Assembly (NCBI GenBank): GCA_902776765.1
Contig: CACYRP010000011.1
Span: 1 to 64,000 of the forward strand
Direction: 5' to 3'
DNA from: Fibrobacter succinogenes
GTDB taxonomy: Bacteria > Fibrobacterota > Fibrobacteria > Fibrobacterales > Fibrobacteraceae
DNA: 64,000 bases
Shown: in pieces, positions 53,117 through 62,170 of the stretch
How positions within the stretch are numbered: the first letter of the stretch is position 1
Layout of the letters: every line of letters begins with the position of its first letter
Notes under the pieces: model-generated
Told to the model about the DNA's origin: nothing
Databases searched by the model: none
What the model saw: only the letters and a program-made list of their open reading frames with translations
Made by a program: the position numbers and the translations under genes

Positions 53117-55921
53117 TTATTTATCTTGGACGCAAAGCGCCTGCACCATCGGGTACAAATCCTTGGGGCAATCTACGATGCGACGGCCCTTCTCTCCATC
53201 TCGATGGTGCCAAGCATATTCAAAACATTCCTGAGTTGATTCGTCCTTTTCGTTACTCGTCCAGAACAAATCCAAATAAATCAAGTTACCGTAAACAGAG
53301 CACCCGCTTATATAATAGTCCCACATAAGTGGAGAATCGTTTCGAAGAGTCATATCTGTAGTCAAGTAGGCAATATAATCCTCTTGCATAAATTCTTCCG
53401 ATGAAGGAATATGATATCCTGCGGGGCAGAACTTGCTTGCTCGATTCCAGTCCATATAATCCTTGTAGGAGTCTACGTTAAAACGCGTCAAGTACACCGT
53501 ATCCACATTCGCAGTTTGATTATTGCCACACAGGCTATAACTTGTGATACCGGAAACCCATGTTTTATAAAATTCCTCAAACGTTTCTGTCGTACTTTTT
53601 AGGGAATCTACACGGAGCCTTTCTTGCGGTCGTTCAACATGCAAGAACAAGTTACCGTTATAGAAATACGCATCGTATCCACCGCTAGGCAAATCAACAT
53701 GTGAAAGGTACAATGTATTTTTCAAAAAAACAAAACGATACGTGACATCATTGACTTCTACAGTATAAACAGAATCTCCAACAAACTTACCGCCCTTGAA
53801 ATTTTCACGCTTGAAAGATTCCGGCATTGTATATGGTTTAACACCCAAAAGTATTTCAGACCAATCCCATGCATTGCCTACTTTTGCACAACCAAAAAAA
53901 GTAGATGCAGATTCATTCCAATAAATAGTCTTATTTGTAATCGAGCCACAAGATCCTAGACTATCGCGATATACATAAGGAGCGCCCTTGAGTGCAGGCA
54001 CAGTACGCCATTGGAAATATCCATCGCACATGTAATAGGTATCGCCGTAATGCTTGACATGATCATACAAGCTATCGGAACAAATAAAGCCCGCTTTTTC
54101 AGGAGGCGACAGAGAATCCTGAGGCACCACGTTCCATTTTCCATTCTGACACTCGTAGAAAATGCCATCGTACGTCACTTTCTTATTTATGCTATTCCTA
54201 TCGCAAACATCCATATTCATGACGGGTGGAATCATCTCGGCATTTCCCATCTCTTTCCAATAGAAATCGCAACCTAAAGCACGTTGCCGTTCGGAAACTA
54301 CAAAGTAATCTTCATCTTTACACGGACCCGTTGATTCACAAATAAAATAAGTGCTATCGTAATTTACAACTTTACCATAATTCGATATAGAACAATTTTG
54401 CCCATAATATTCTGGAGCCGATATTTCCTTCCATATATTCAACCACGCCAAGTAATGATCATCATACCGGCTCCCTTCACACGAATAGTAAGCTCCCAAA
54501 TGTTCTGCTTTATCCCTTGAACAGCCTCCCAGATAATACGTCAGTGAATCAATCCGCACCCATTTACCTAATTGGCACTCGACAAAAACACTATCCAGTG
54601 GATATTTTTCGCCCGAAGAGGAATTATTCGATTGGCAAGTTCCAAACTTTTGCACCCCCCTCGCATTCAAAACGGTCACATACAGCGAGTCTCCTTCCCC
54701 GATATCCTTATTCACATACTTATCCGACCAAGAGCACTTATCACCTTTACATTCACAGAAAAACAGCGAATCCTTCATATAAAAAAACTGATTTTTTGTC
54801 GCAGAAGAACCGCACTCCCCAAACCTGTATTTCAATAAAGTATCGATTTCGCTTTCGACTTTCCATACATTGTCTTTTTCTTTGCACACGTAATACGCAT
54901 TGTTATATTCAGCAACGGTAGAAGTCTGCATCAGGCACAAACCAAGCGAATCCTCAACAGGGTCCACCAATCGATAATAACACGTAGACGACCAACCTTC
55001 ATTTTCGCAGGGGCAAACAAACTTGCGACCATAAAACTCACTTTTTTTATTTTCTATTGTCACCTGGTTATTATAACTATTGCATGGTGGCATGGTTATT
55101 CCATATAAACGTTCAAAAACGCGACCATAATTGGCATAGCTGACAAACAAAGTATCTCTCGAGAAGCTCTTGAAAGTAGGCCTGTTATTTTTATCTTTGC
55201 CCGGAGCAAAAGTAGAAAGCCACGCATCTGCAGCGCGGACAATCATCGAAGAATCGATTTTCCCCGTCTTGGCAAAATGTTCGCTCAGTTCCCTGTAGTC
55301 GCTATAAAACAGGCTGTCCGAAATCTCATGACGGCAGTAAAGGTACGGTTCATACAATCCCCACGTGTTTGCACAATGCACACCGTTATACCGATTCGCA
55401 TAGAGAGCATTAAAATCAAGGCCAAACAATTGCGTCATTTCTGAACGCGCTTTTTCTTCGGCTGCGGCATAATCAAAATTTTCTTTTTGCATCAAGTAAT
55501 CGATGCGGCCAGCAATCAAAGACTCGTTAATATTCAATTTCAAATTGTTGTTACTTTCCCAAAGTCGCACATATTGCGGAAATTCAACTTTCTTTTTTCC
55601 ATCCATAAAAACCGCCACAATTTTCACGAAAGGGCTTTCGTAATCGCGCTCACCGACTTTAAAGACAAAGGCATTTTTGATAGTAGAATCAACTGGGACT
55701 TCAACAGAATCTATCGAATTAAACTTTTCATCAAGGCGTTCAACCCTTACCAATTCCGGTATCATGAGCGCATATTCAACTGCACCCTGCAATTCCGTCG
55801 GAGAATACTTGAATCCAATATCGTCATATCGAGCAACCACAACATCGTCCTTGTCGCCGGAACAGGAACTTGCCATTAAGCCAAATAGCGCTAACAATAC
55901 AAAAATTAATTTAGAATTCAT
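53117..55921 (-). CDS. Fibrobacter-type surface lipoprotein with C-terminal FISUMP-like domain
   Basis: A 934-residue lipoprotein (lipobox MASSCSG). It has the shared N-terminal block (CRHEISDSLFYSDY ... AADAWLSTF), at least six Cys/Trp repeats (for example YYMCDGYFQWRTV), and a C-terminal domain of about 170 residues with FCPAGYHIPSSEEF, typical of the Fibrobacter succinogenes major paralogous (FISUMP) domain though diverged. Start 55921 is chosen because ATGA overlaps the stop of the preceding gene. Second gene of the three-gene tandem. Confidence 0.85.
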   Translation of the reverse strand: MNSKLIFVLLALFGLMASSCSGDKDDVVVARYDDIGFKYSPTELQGAVEYALMIPELVRVERLDEKFNSIDSVEVPVDSTIKNAFVFKVGERDYESPFVKIVAVFMDGKKKVEFPQYVRLWESNNNLKLNINESLIAGRIDYLMQKENFDYAAAEEKARSEMTQLFGLDFNALYANRYNGVHCANTWGLYEPYLYCRHEISDSLFYSDYRELSEHFAKTGKIDSSMIVRAADAWLSTFAPGKDKNNRPTFKSFSRDTLFVSYANYGRVFERLYGITMPPCNSYNNQVTIENKKSEFYGRKFVCPCENEGWSSTCYYRLVDPVEDSLGLCLMQTSTVAEYNNAYYVCKEKDNVWKVESEIDTLLKYRFGECGSSATKNQFFYMKDSLFFCECKGDKCSWSDKYVNKDIGEGDSLYVTVLNARGVQKFGTCQSNNSSSGEKYPLDSVFVECQLGKWVRIDSLTYYLGGCSRDKAEHLGAYYSCEGSRYDDHYLAWLNIWKEISAPEYYGQNCSISNYGKVVNYDSTYFICESTGPCKDEDYFVVSERQRALGCDFYWKEMGNAEMIPPVMNMDVCDRNSINKKVTYDGIFYECQNGKWNVVPQDSLSPPEKAGFICSDSLYDHVKHYGDTYYMCDGYFQWRTVPALKGAPYVYRDSLGSCGSITNKTIYWNESASTFFGCAKVGNAWDWSEILLGVKPYTMPESFKRENFKGGKFVGDSVYTVEVNDVTYRFVFLKNTLYLSHVDLPSGGYDAYFYNGNLFLHVERPQERLRVDSLKSTTETFEEFYKTWVSGITSYSLCGNNQTANVDTVYLTRFNVDSYKDYMDWNRASKFCPAGYHIPSSEEFMQEDYIAYLTTDMTLRNDSPLMWDYYISGCSVYGNLIYLDLFWTSNEKDESTQECFEYAWHHRDGEKGRRIVDCPKDLYPMVQALCVQDK

Positions 55922-57162
55922 TCCATTTCTTTCCATGCGCAATCGTCCTCACTAGCACAAGTACATATAAACTTAGAATCACCTATATTGACAATTTTGT
56001 CTCTCTGATATTCACGATCCACACATTTTCCATACTTATAAATCAACAGAGTGTCAGAATTTATTTCTTTTTTCCATAGGCGCAAATCACGCTTACACAC
56101 ATAAGAATCTCCTTCATATTCAGCATAATTGGATTCCCAAACCGTACAGGAGCCAATCGAATCTTCCAAAACAGATGCTAAACGCCACCTATAAACATAA
56201 ACTTTTGATTGAGGATTCTGTGCATAGTCATAAACGAAAGACCTTCCATAATAAGCACTTTTTTCGTTTGTTATTTTAATGGGATCTTTCGAATACCATG
56301 AGCAATCAAGACCATAGGCCCATTCAAAAAATTCATCATCTGTAGTTTTTAAATCGTTAACCGTATCCCTCGATACGCTCCTGATATGAAATGTTGAATC
56401 GCTAGTAGATTTTTCAAATGTCGAGAGCCAAGCATCGGCAGCACGCACTAGCATAGAATTATCGACCGTTCCAGTATTACCGAACTTTTCGCGGAATTCC
56501 TTGAAATCACTGTAGAACACGCTATCCGAAATTTCATGACGACAAAAAACATACGGAGCCAAATCATTCAAATCGCCATTATCAAAAACTCCGCCATCCC
56601 AGCCCTTATACTCATGATGATAAAAATCATTGATTTCCAGATTGAGCGCTTTCGATAATTCCTGATAAGCATGATCTTCGACTTCTTCAAAGTTCATCTT
56701 CTTTTCTCTCATAAGCGTTTCAATTCGATTTGCGACCAAGGCGCCATAAAAATGCAGCTTTATGTTTCCATTATAATCAAATAAGCGCACATATTGCGCA
56801 AATTCCATATTCTTCCCATTATTCTCTGCAGGGAATTCAATCAATATTTTCACATACGGATATTCATAATCGCGAGAAAAAGATGTAAACTTATAAGGTT
56901 TCCAATAGTAACTTTGCGATTCGCTAGAATCAATCAAAATATCAAAAGTATCAATAGAATTCAACTGTTCATCTACGCGAACGACCTTCATGTTCACCGC
57001 TTTCATGGAAGGCAAGTATTCAATGGAGCCTTTTAATTCTGTTGGTGAAAATTCATTACCGTCTCCATCATATCGACCAACAACAATGTCATCACTAGAA
57101 CTGCACGCGACAATAGTCAACAACGCAGACGACAAAACAATGGCTGATTTTCTAAATCGCAT
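55918..57162 (-). CDS. Fibrobacter-type surface lipoprotein (shortest paralogue)
   Basis: A 414-residue lipoprotein (lipobox IVACSSS) with the N-terminal block (CRHEISDSVFYSDF ... AADAWLSTF ... SVSRDT) and only the first Cys repeat region, ending FICTCASEDDCAWKEME, which matches the position of FICECDKSDNCAWSDKY in the 735-residue paralogue. It may be a truncated copy, but the frame is intact and the stop overlaps the next start. GGAG lies 5 nt before ATG 57162. First gene of the tandem trio. Confidence 0.82.
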   Translation of the reverse strand: MRFRKSAIVLSSALLTIVACSSSDDIVVGRYDGDGNEFSPTELKGSIEYLPSMKAVNMKVVRVDEQLNSIDTFDILIDSSESQSYYWKPYKFTSFSRDYEYPYVKILIEFPAENNGKNMEFAQYVRLFDYNGNIKLHFYGALVANRIETLMREKKMNFEEVEDHAYQELSKALNLEINDFYHHEYKGWDGGVFDNGDLNDLAPYVFCRHEISDSVFYSDFKEFREKFGNTGTVDNSMLVRAADAWLSTFEKSTSDSTFHIRSVSRDTVNDLKTTDDEFFEWAYGLDCSWYSKDPIKITNEKSAYYGRSFVYDYAQNPQSKVYVYRWRLASVLEDSIGSCTVWESNYAEYEGDSYVCKRDLRLWKKEINSDTLLIYKYGKCVDREYQRDKIVNIGDSKFICTCASEDDCAWKEME

Positions 57163-57253
57163 CTTTTCTCCAAATTTCTTATAAATATACAAACAATACT
57201 TTGGACAGAATTAAAAAAAATGATAGAAGGGAACATCACACAAACAAAACGAC

Positions 57254-57280
57254 AAAAGCGCCGCCCAGAATGGCGACGCT
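57254..57280 (-). terminator. terminator after argA
   Basis: On the minus strand AGCGTCGCCATTCTGGGCGGCGCTTTT: an inverted repeat of about nine base pairs, with one mismatch, ending in TTTT. Confidence 0.65.
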
Positions 57281-57306
57281 CAAAATAAAACGCTATAAGC
57301 GGAATT

Positions 57307-58665
57307 CTATTTATCCAGTGGAAGCATCAAAATGCGGGACTTGCGCTTTTGATTGTAATGTTCGCGTTTGCTCTTTGGCAAATCGGCAACGGTTCCATCC
57401 TCAAATCCAAGCTGATAGAACCAATCGAGCGCCTGAGTCGTAAGCAAGAACAAAGTCTTGTAACCCTTCATGCGACCTAGCGAAATCAAGTGGCGCACAA
57501 TCGCTTCGCCAATACCCGACTTGCGGTAGTTCGCGCCAACGGCGATTCCTGCCACTTCGGCCATTCCGTCTTCGAATGCATGGAGTGCACCGCAACCGTG
57601 GATGCTGTTGTCAATACTATAGACAACATAATCTTCCAACTTTTCGGAAATAGAATCCTGCGTGCGCGGAACCAAATAGCCCTTTGCAATGTAGTCCTGC
57701 ATAATGCGCAAGATATCCGGAATATCCTCGATATTTGCCGGACGGATACTCGAATACTGGTTCGCGTACACCATGGTTCCGTCACCGCGGGCACTGAAAA
57801 CTTCTTGTAGCACGCTGCCCTGGAATTCGCCGCTCAACAAATGCACGCGGTTTGCGCCAGCCTCGCAAGCATGGATGGCATTCATCAAGTAGTCCATCTG
57901 TGCAAAGTCAAGCACATCGGAATTGAGTTCCAGAAGTTCCTTCGCCTGGTCCACATCCATTGCAGAAATAAGCCCGTTATCCGTCGGTTCAAGATACTTG
58001 GTGTTCTTGCCCGTCACAAGGCCTTCAAGCTTGATGCCGCTTTCGCTTCCGATAAAGAAGAGTTTGCCGACTTTGAGGTACTTGCAGAGTTCCGTCGCCA
58101 GTTCCGTACTCGAAATGTTGTATGCATGCCCAATCTTGTTCCAGCCAATCGGCGGAATAATCGGCACAAACTTTTCGTCCATGAGCTGTTCCAGCAAATC
58201 GCGCTGGATGCGTTCGATACGCCCGGTGCGCATGTAATCGACACCGTTAATCACGCCCATGCTGCGCGCCAAAATCCAGTTGCCCTGAATGCCGCTAAGC
58301 CCGCTCGCCGTAAGGTGGCTCATGATGCGTTGCGCAACGCCCAAGGATGCCTGTTCCACAAGCGGCAGCGCTTCTTCGTTCGTGAGCCTCACGCCATTAT
58401 AGAATTCCGTTTCAAGGTCCCACGCCTTGAGCTGAGCGTCGATGCTATTTCGCGTTCCCGGCACAATGATAATGCGGATGCCCGCCTTGTGCAAAAGGGC
58501 AATATCGCGCATCAGCACGGGGAACATCGGATGGTCCATCAGGCTATCGTCGATTTTCAAGACGAAAAGCTGGTCCTTGAACCGATCCATGTAGCCAAAC
58601 ACTTCCCGGATGAACCCGGCAACTTCAAAGTGTTGAGAATAAAAATCAGACGCTGCGTTATTCAT
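57307..58665 (-). CDS. argA: N-acetylglutamate synthase (amino-acid kinase plus GNAT domain)
   Basis: A 452-residue protein for the first step of arginine synthesis. Residues about 1-290 form the amino-acid-kinase-like domain (FVLKIDDSLMD, IIIVPGTRNSIDAQL, NGVRLTNEEALP, FVPIIPPIGWN). Residues about 300-452 form a GNAT acetyltransferase with VAGIAVGANYRKSGIGEAIV (acetyl-CoA loop) and DWFYQLGFEDGTVADLP. Such ArgA-type fusions are usually arginine-inhibited. No Shine-Dalgarno; TTGCTACTTTTTAGCCC directly precedes the ATG. Confidence 0.93.
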   Translation of the reverse strand: MNNAASDFYSQHFEVAGFIREVFGYMDRFKDQLFVLKIDDSLMDHPMFPVLMRDIALLHKAGIRIIIVPGTRNSIDAQLKAWDLETEFYNGVRLTNEEALPLVEQASLGVAQRIMSHLTASGLSGIQGNWILARSMGVINGVDYMRTGRIERIQRDLLEQLMDEKFVPIIPPIGWNKIGHAYNISSTELATELCKYLKVGKLFFIGSESGIKLEGLVTGKNTKYLEPTDNGLISAMDVDQAKELLELNSDVLDFAQMDYLMNAIHACEAGANRVHLLSGEFQGSVLQEVFSARGDGTMVYANQYSSIRPANIEDIPDILRIMQDYIAKGYLVPRTQDSISEKLEDYVVYSIDNSIHGCGALHAFEDGMAEVAGIAVGANYRKSGIGEAIVRHLISLGRMKGYKTLFLLTTQALDWFYQLGFEDGTVADLPKSKREHYNQKRKSRILMLPLDK

Positions 58666-58685
58666 GGGCTAAAAAGTAGCAACAG

Positions 58686-58718
58686 AAAAAGCGAAGGACA
58701 TAAAGTTCTTCGCCTTTT
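58686..58718 (-). terminator. terminator after the FKBP gene
   Basis: AAAAGGCGAAGAAC, TTTAT, GTCCTTCGCTTTTTC on the minus strand: inverted repeat with T run. Confidence 0.75.
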
Positions 58719-58766
58719 GAACAAAAATTTGGCACTTTTCGTGCGAATCAGCTCTCGCCCACCAAG

Positions 58767-59579
58767 TTACTTGGAAGGGAACACCTGCAACAATTCCACT
58801 TCGAATACCAAAAGGGAATTAGACGGAATGGACGGCGGAGCGCCAGCTTCTCCATAAGCAAGATGACTTGGAATCCAAGCTCTCACCTTTTCACCGACTT
58901 TCATATCCATGAGCAAGTCTTGCCAGCCTTCAATTACAGCCGAGACCTCAAATTCCATCGGGGCACCGCGCTTGACGCTATTGTCAAATTCGGTTCCATT
59001 GAGAAGGGAGCCCACATAATGAACTCGAACCTTATCGTTAGCCTTTGGCCTAACTCCAGTTCCTTCCTTGAGCATTAAATACTGTACGCCCTTTTTCGTG
59101 ACCCAGATTCGTGGATCCTGGATATTCTTTGCTAGGAATGCGGCCTGATCGCAAAGCGCCTTGCGTGAAGCTGCCGACTCATCAATTTCCTTTTGCACCT
59201 GCATCTGGTTCAGCAAATCCTGAAGTGCGGCCTCGGACTGCGAATCCGTCATGAGAACTTCACGGCTGGAATCAAGGACATCGCGCATGGCATCGACAAG
59301 GACATCAAACTTTACAGGAACGTTGATATTAGAAACAGCCCTGCCAAAATCAACACCAAGTGCATAGCTATAGCGGTCAACGGCATTGTCCAAGAACACC
59401 TTCTGCTCATGGACTTGTTTGGGTTCAGGCAATGGCGATAAATCGGGAACAGCGGGAGCAGGTTTTGCGGTTGCTGCAGCTGCTGGGCTCGGATTAACAG
59501 CTGGTGCAGGTTTACTACCACCACAGGCCACAAGCCCATTCACTGCAAGAAATGCCAGCAAATAACAAATTTTTTTCAT
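58767..59579 (-). CDS. FKBP-type peptidyl-prolyl isomerase lipoprotein
   Basis: A 270-residue protein: lipobox GLVACGG, an Ala/Pro-rich linker (about 25-50), a helical FKBP-N dimerisation-like domain (about 60-150, YSYALGVDFGRAVSN) and a C-terminal FKBP domain (about 160-268) with VRVHYVGSLLNGTEFDNS, VIEGWQDLLMDMKVGEK and RAWIPSHLAYGEAGAPPSIP, all typical active-site segments. It acts as a periplasmic or outer-membrane folding helper, akin to FkpA and Mip. Not in an operon. Confidence 0.93.
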   Translation of the reverse strand: MKKICYLLAFLAVNGLVACGGSKPAPAVNPSPAAAATAKPAPAVPDLSPLPEPKQVHEQKVFLDNAVDRYSYALGVDFGRAVSNINVPVKFDVLVDAMRDVLDSSREVLMTDSQSEAALQDLLNQMQVQKEIDESAASRKALCDQAAFLAKNIQDPRIWVTKKGVQYLMLKEGTGVRPKANDKVRVHYVGSLLNGTEFDNSVKRGAPMEFEVSAVIEGWQDLLMDMKVGEKVRAWIPSHLAYGEAGAPPSIPSNSLLVFEVELLQVFPSK

Positions 59580-59750
59580 AAAAATGTTTCCAATCCTAAA
59601 CTTTTAAAAAAAAGATACCTTTTTTGGCGAAAAAAAACGAAAAAAATTGTGACTTAAATCTCTAATTTTTGCAATTGTAAAATATTTCACACATTCCCCC
59701 TTTGAAATTAGATATTTATTTACTATCTTACAATCAGAAGGGAAAAAACA

Positions 59751-60005
59751 ATGACAAATAGCTTTAAATGTTATATCGATTCTGCCGCGGCTCAGAAAAA
59801 GCTGTTCGATGAATCCATCGGTAACGTTAAAGATTCTTTAGTGAAAGTCGTAGCAGAATCCACATTGCATCGCAATAATGAGCTACAATTCCTGAAGAAA
59901 CCTGAACCCGTTTACTCGACCGGCTGGCTTAAAGGTTCTCTCTCTTATCCTTGGGCCATTATCGTCGGCATCATCATTCCCTCGTTCTTCGGGAATAAGT
60001 TTTAA
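59751..60005 (+). CDS. 84-residue conserved-looking protein of unknown function
   Basis: A short protein with its own ribosome binding site (GAAGGGA) and a terminator directly after it. The N-terminal part is helical and charged; the C-terminal part has one short hydrophobic segment (YPWAIIVGIIIPSFFGNKF), possibly membrane-associated. I do not recognise it. The clean gene borders argue it is real. Confidence 0.65.
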   Translation: MTNSFKCYIDSAAAQKKLFDESIGNVKDSLVKVVAESTLHRNNELQFLKKPEPVYSTGWLKGSLSYPWAIIVGIIIPSFFGNKF

Positions 60006-60036
60006 TTCAAACCAATTAAAATTAATTTTTTCTTGT

Positions 60037-60068
60037 CATGCCCGCCACCAAGCGGGCATCTCTTTTTT
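60037..60068 (+). terminator. terminator after the 84-residue gene
   Basis: GCCCGC, CACCAA, GCGGGC then ATCTCTTTTTTT; the hairpin also resembles the window's REP-like palindromes. Confidence 0.7.
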
Positions 60069-60122
60069 TAAGCCTTTAGAAACAGGCCCAAATTTTTTAA
60101 ATTTGTGGAAAATGGAGATTTT

Positions 60123-60962
60123 ATGGCAGCACTCATTCTAGACGGCAAGGCTCTTGCCAAGACTACTGAAGAAGAACTCAGCGCCCGCGTGGCAAAGCTC
60201 AAGGAAAAGACCGGCAAGACCCCGATTCTTGCAACGATTCTCGTGGGCGACGACCCGGCAAGCGCCACTTACGTCAAGATGAAGGGCAACGCCTGCGCGC
60301 GCGTGGGCATGGAAAGTATCCGCGTGGTGATGGACAAGAACACCACCACCGAAGAACTCCTCAACAAAATTCAAGAACTCAACGAGAACCCGAACGTGCA
60401 CGGCATCCTCTTGCAGCACCCGGTTCCGCGCCACATCGACGAACGTGCCGCCTTCGAAGCTATCGATGCTCGCAAGGACGTGGACGGCGTGACCTGCCTC
60501 GGCTTTGGCCGCATGTCCATGGGCGAGCGTGCTTACGGTTGCGCAACGCCGGCCGGCATTATGCGCCTCCTCAAGGCTTACAACATCCCGCTTGCAGGTA
60601 AGCACGCCGTAGTCGTTGGCCGCAGCGCCATCCTCGGAAAGCCGATGGCCATGATGCTCTTGAACGCGAACTGCACCGTGACCATTTGCCACAGCAAGAC
60701 AGAAAACCTCCCGGATTTCGTGAAGCAAGCTGACATTCTCGTAGGCGCAGTCGGCAAGCCGGAATTCATCAAAAAGTCCTGGATCAAGCCGGGTGCAGTC
60801 GTCGTGGACGCTGGTTACCATCCAGGTGGCGTGGGCGATATCGAGAAGGGTCTCGAAGATGTCGCATCCGCTTACACTCCGGTGCCGGGCGGTGTCGGTC
60901 CGATGACCATCAACACCCTCATCTACCAGAGCGTGGAATCTGGAGAATCGTTGATTAAGTAG
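60123..60962 (+). CDS. folD: bifunctional methylenetetrahydrofolate dehydrogenase/cyclohydrolase
   Basis: A 279-residue FolD. Signatures: [20 protein letters not shown] (catalytic Lys region), [37 protein letters not shown], the Rossmann [25 protein letters not shown] and [11 protein letters not shown] with [10 protein letters not shown]. It interconverts methylene-, methenyl- and formyl-tetrahydrofolate. ATG 60123 is chosen because GGAG lies 7 nt upstream; a GTG at 60105 is less likely. Confidence 0.96.
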   Translation: MAALILDGKALAKTTEEELSARVAKLKEKTGKTPILATILVGDDPASATYVKMKGNACARVGMESIRVVMDKNTTTEELLNKIQELNENPNVHGILLQHPVPRHIDERAAFEAIDARKDVDGVTCLGFGRMSMGERAYGCATPAGIMRLLKAYNIPLAGKHAVVVGRSAILGKPMAMMLLNANCTVTICHSKTENLPDFVKQADILVGAVGKPEFIKKSWIKPGAVVVDAGYHPGGVGDIEKGLEDVASAYTPVPGGVGPMTINTLIYQSVESGESLIK

Positions 60963-61031
60963 GTATTAGGTTTTAGGTGTTAGGGATTAGGTAATGTCAT
61001 CTGAACAAAAGCCTGTCTCCCGAAACGAAAC

Positions 61032-61086
61032 CTTGTCATCCTGAGTAAAGAACCACAGGTTCGAAATCGAAGATCTAGAGCATTTA
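61032..61086. repeat. REP-like unit upstream of the AlgJ-like gene
   Basis: TTGTCATCCTGAG...GGTTCGAAATCGAAGATCTAG, a degenerate unit preceded by a GGTATTAGGTTTTAGG word repeat (60962-60995). No gene. Confidence 0.55.
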
Positions 61087-62058
61087 ATGATTGATTCATC
61101 CGTCTGCAAATGGTTTAAAGTAACGAAGAGCGCCCTAGTGGCGCTTTTCGCTTTGTGCACTTTGTGGCCTGCGCAAGTGAATGCCGCATCCGAGCTCCAC
61201 AAGCAAATGGTGCGCGACATGAAGAAATGCGGCAGCGACCAAGTCGAAATGACCTGCGTTGTCGAAGGCAAAGACGGATGGTTGTTCTTGCAAGAAAGCC
61301 TGCTCAATGCAACCAAGCGCTGGAACGACAACACACCGCAAATCATCGCCTTCAAGGATTCGCTCGAAGCACGAGGAGTCAAGCTGATTGTCGTTCCCGT
61401 TCCAGACAAACTCTTAGCTATCCCCGAGCAATATTCCGACAAAGCGAAAAAAGGAATCAAGTTACCACAATACAAGAAGTGGGTCGAGAAGTTACGCAAG
61501 CATAACGTCACCGTCATCGACGCACTCGACAAAATCAAGGAACTTCAAAAGAACCAAGGCAATGAAATGCCCATGTTCGAGCCGTATGAAAGCCACTGCA
61601 CTGGCCCCGCAAGGCTCGTGCTCGCGAACATGGCCGCTGATTCCATAGCACCACTCCTATATGGCATGAACCGCAAATACTACCCGCACAGAGACACGAT
61701 TGTTGATGGCACCGGGAATCTCTACGATTTGCTCCACGGTCAAGAAATTGAATATAAAATAAAAGAACAAAAAGTTCTAGGCACAGACGGCTATAAATAC
61801 CGTGGTTCCAAAAAAGCCCCTATCATTGTCATTGGCGATAGCAATGTAGGCCAAGGAAAATCTTACGGAGCCCACATCGGCGCATACATCGCAGCAGCGA
61901 CAAGCGTCGAGACTTTCACCATCAGCAAAGTCGGCGGTGGCAATATCGGCCCGCAAATGTTCAAAGGCAAAGGGAATTTCCTAGAAGGCAAAAAAGCTGT
62001 TGTCTGGGTATTCGACGGTCGTGAACTCTACGGACATTTCAAAGACCCGGAATTTTAG
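61087..62058 (+). CDS. secreted SGNH-like protein, AlgX/AlgJ-type
   Basis: A 323-residue protein with a signal peptide (about 1-33). It shows the AlgX/AlgJ SGNH-like pattern: GKDGWLFLQ, VPVPDKLLAIPEQYSD, FEPYESHCTGPARLV and a nucleophile serine in IVIGDSNVGQG. In polysaccharide acetyltransferases of this group the Asp-His are in DxHW; here the segment is ESHC, so Glu may replace Asp and the Trp is lost. It may O-acetylate an exopolysaccharide or be inactive. No other acetylation genes are adjacent. Confidence 0.75.
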   Translation: MIDSSVCKWFKVTKSALVALFALCTLWPAQVNAASELHKQMVRDMKKCGSDQVEMTCVVEGKDGWLFLQESLLNATKRWNDNTPQIIAFKDSLEARGVKLIVVPVPDKLLAIPEQYSDKAKKGIKLPQYKKWVEKLRKHNVTVIDALDKIKELQKNQGNEMPMFEPYESHCTGPARLVLANMAADSIAPLLYGMNRKYYPHRDTIVDGTGNLYDLLHGQEIEYKIKEQKVLGTDGYKYRGSKKAPIIVIGDSNVGQGKSYGAHIGAYIAAATSVETFTISKVGGGNIGPQMFKGKGNFLEGKKAVVWVFDGRELYGHFKDPEF

Positions 62059-62087
62059 GGATGCGGCGTCACCGCAATTAACAACGA

Positions 62088-62170
62088 TTAGTTACTAGTT
62101 AATAGTTACTAGAAAATTTAAGAGAAAAGGTTTCTTGTTTGAAAGCTAGCTAGTAACTTAAAACTCAGAA
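62088..62170. repeat. word-repeat element reaching into the SIR2 gene end
   Basis: AGTTACTAGTTAATAGTTACTAG and AGTAACTTAAAACTCAGAACT words with the hairpin CGCCGAAGGCA. The last few codons of the SIR2-like gene lie inside it. Confidence 0.7.
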
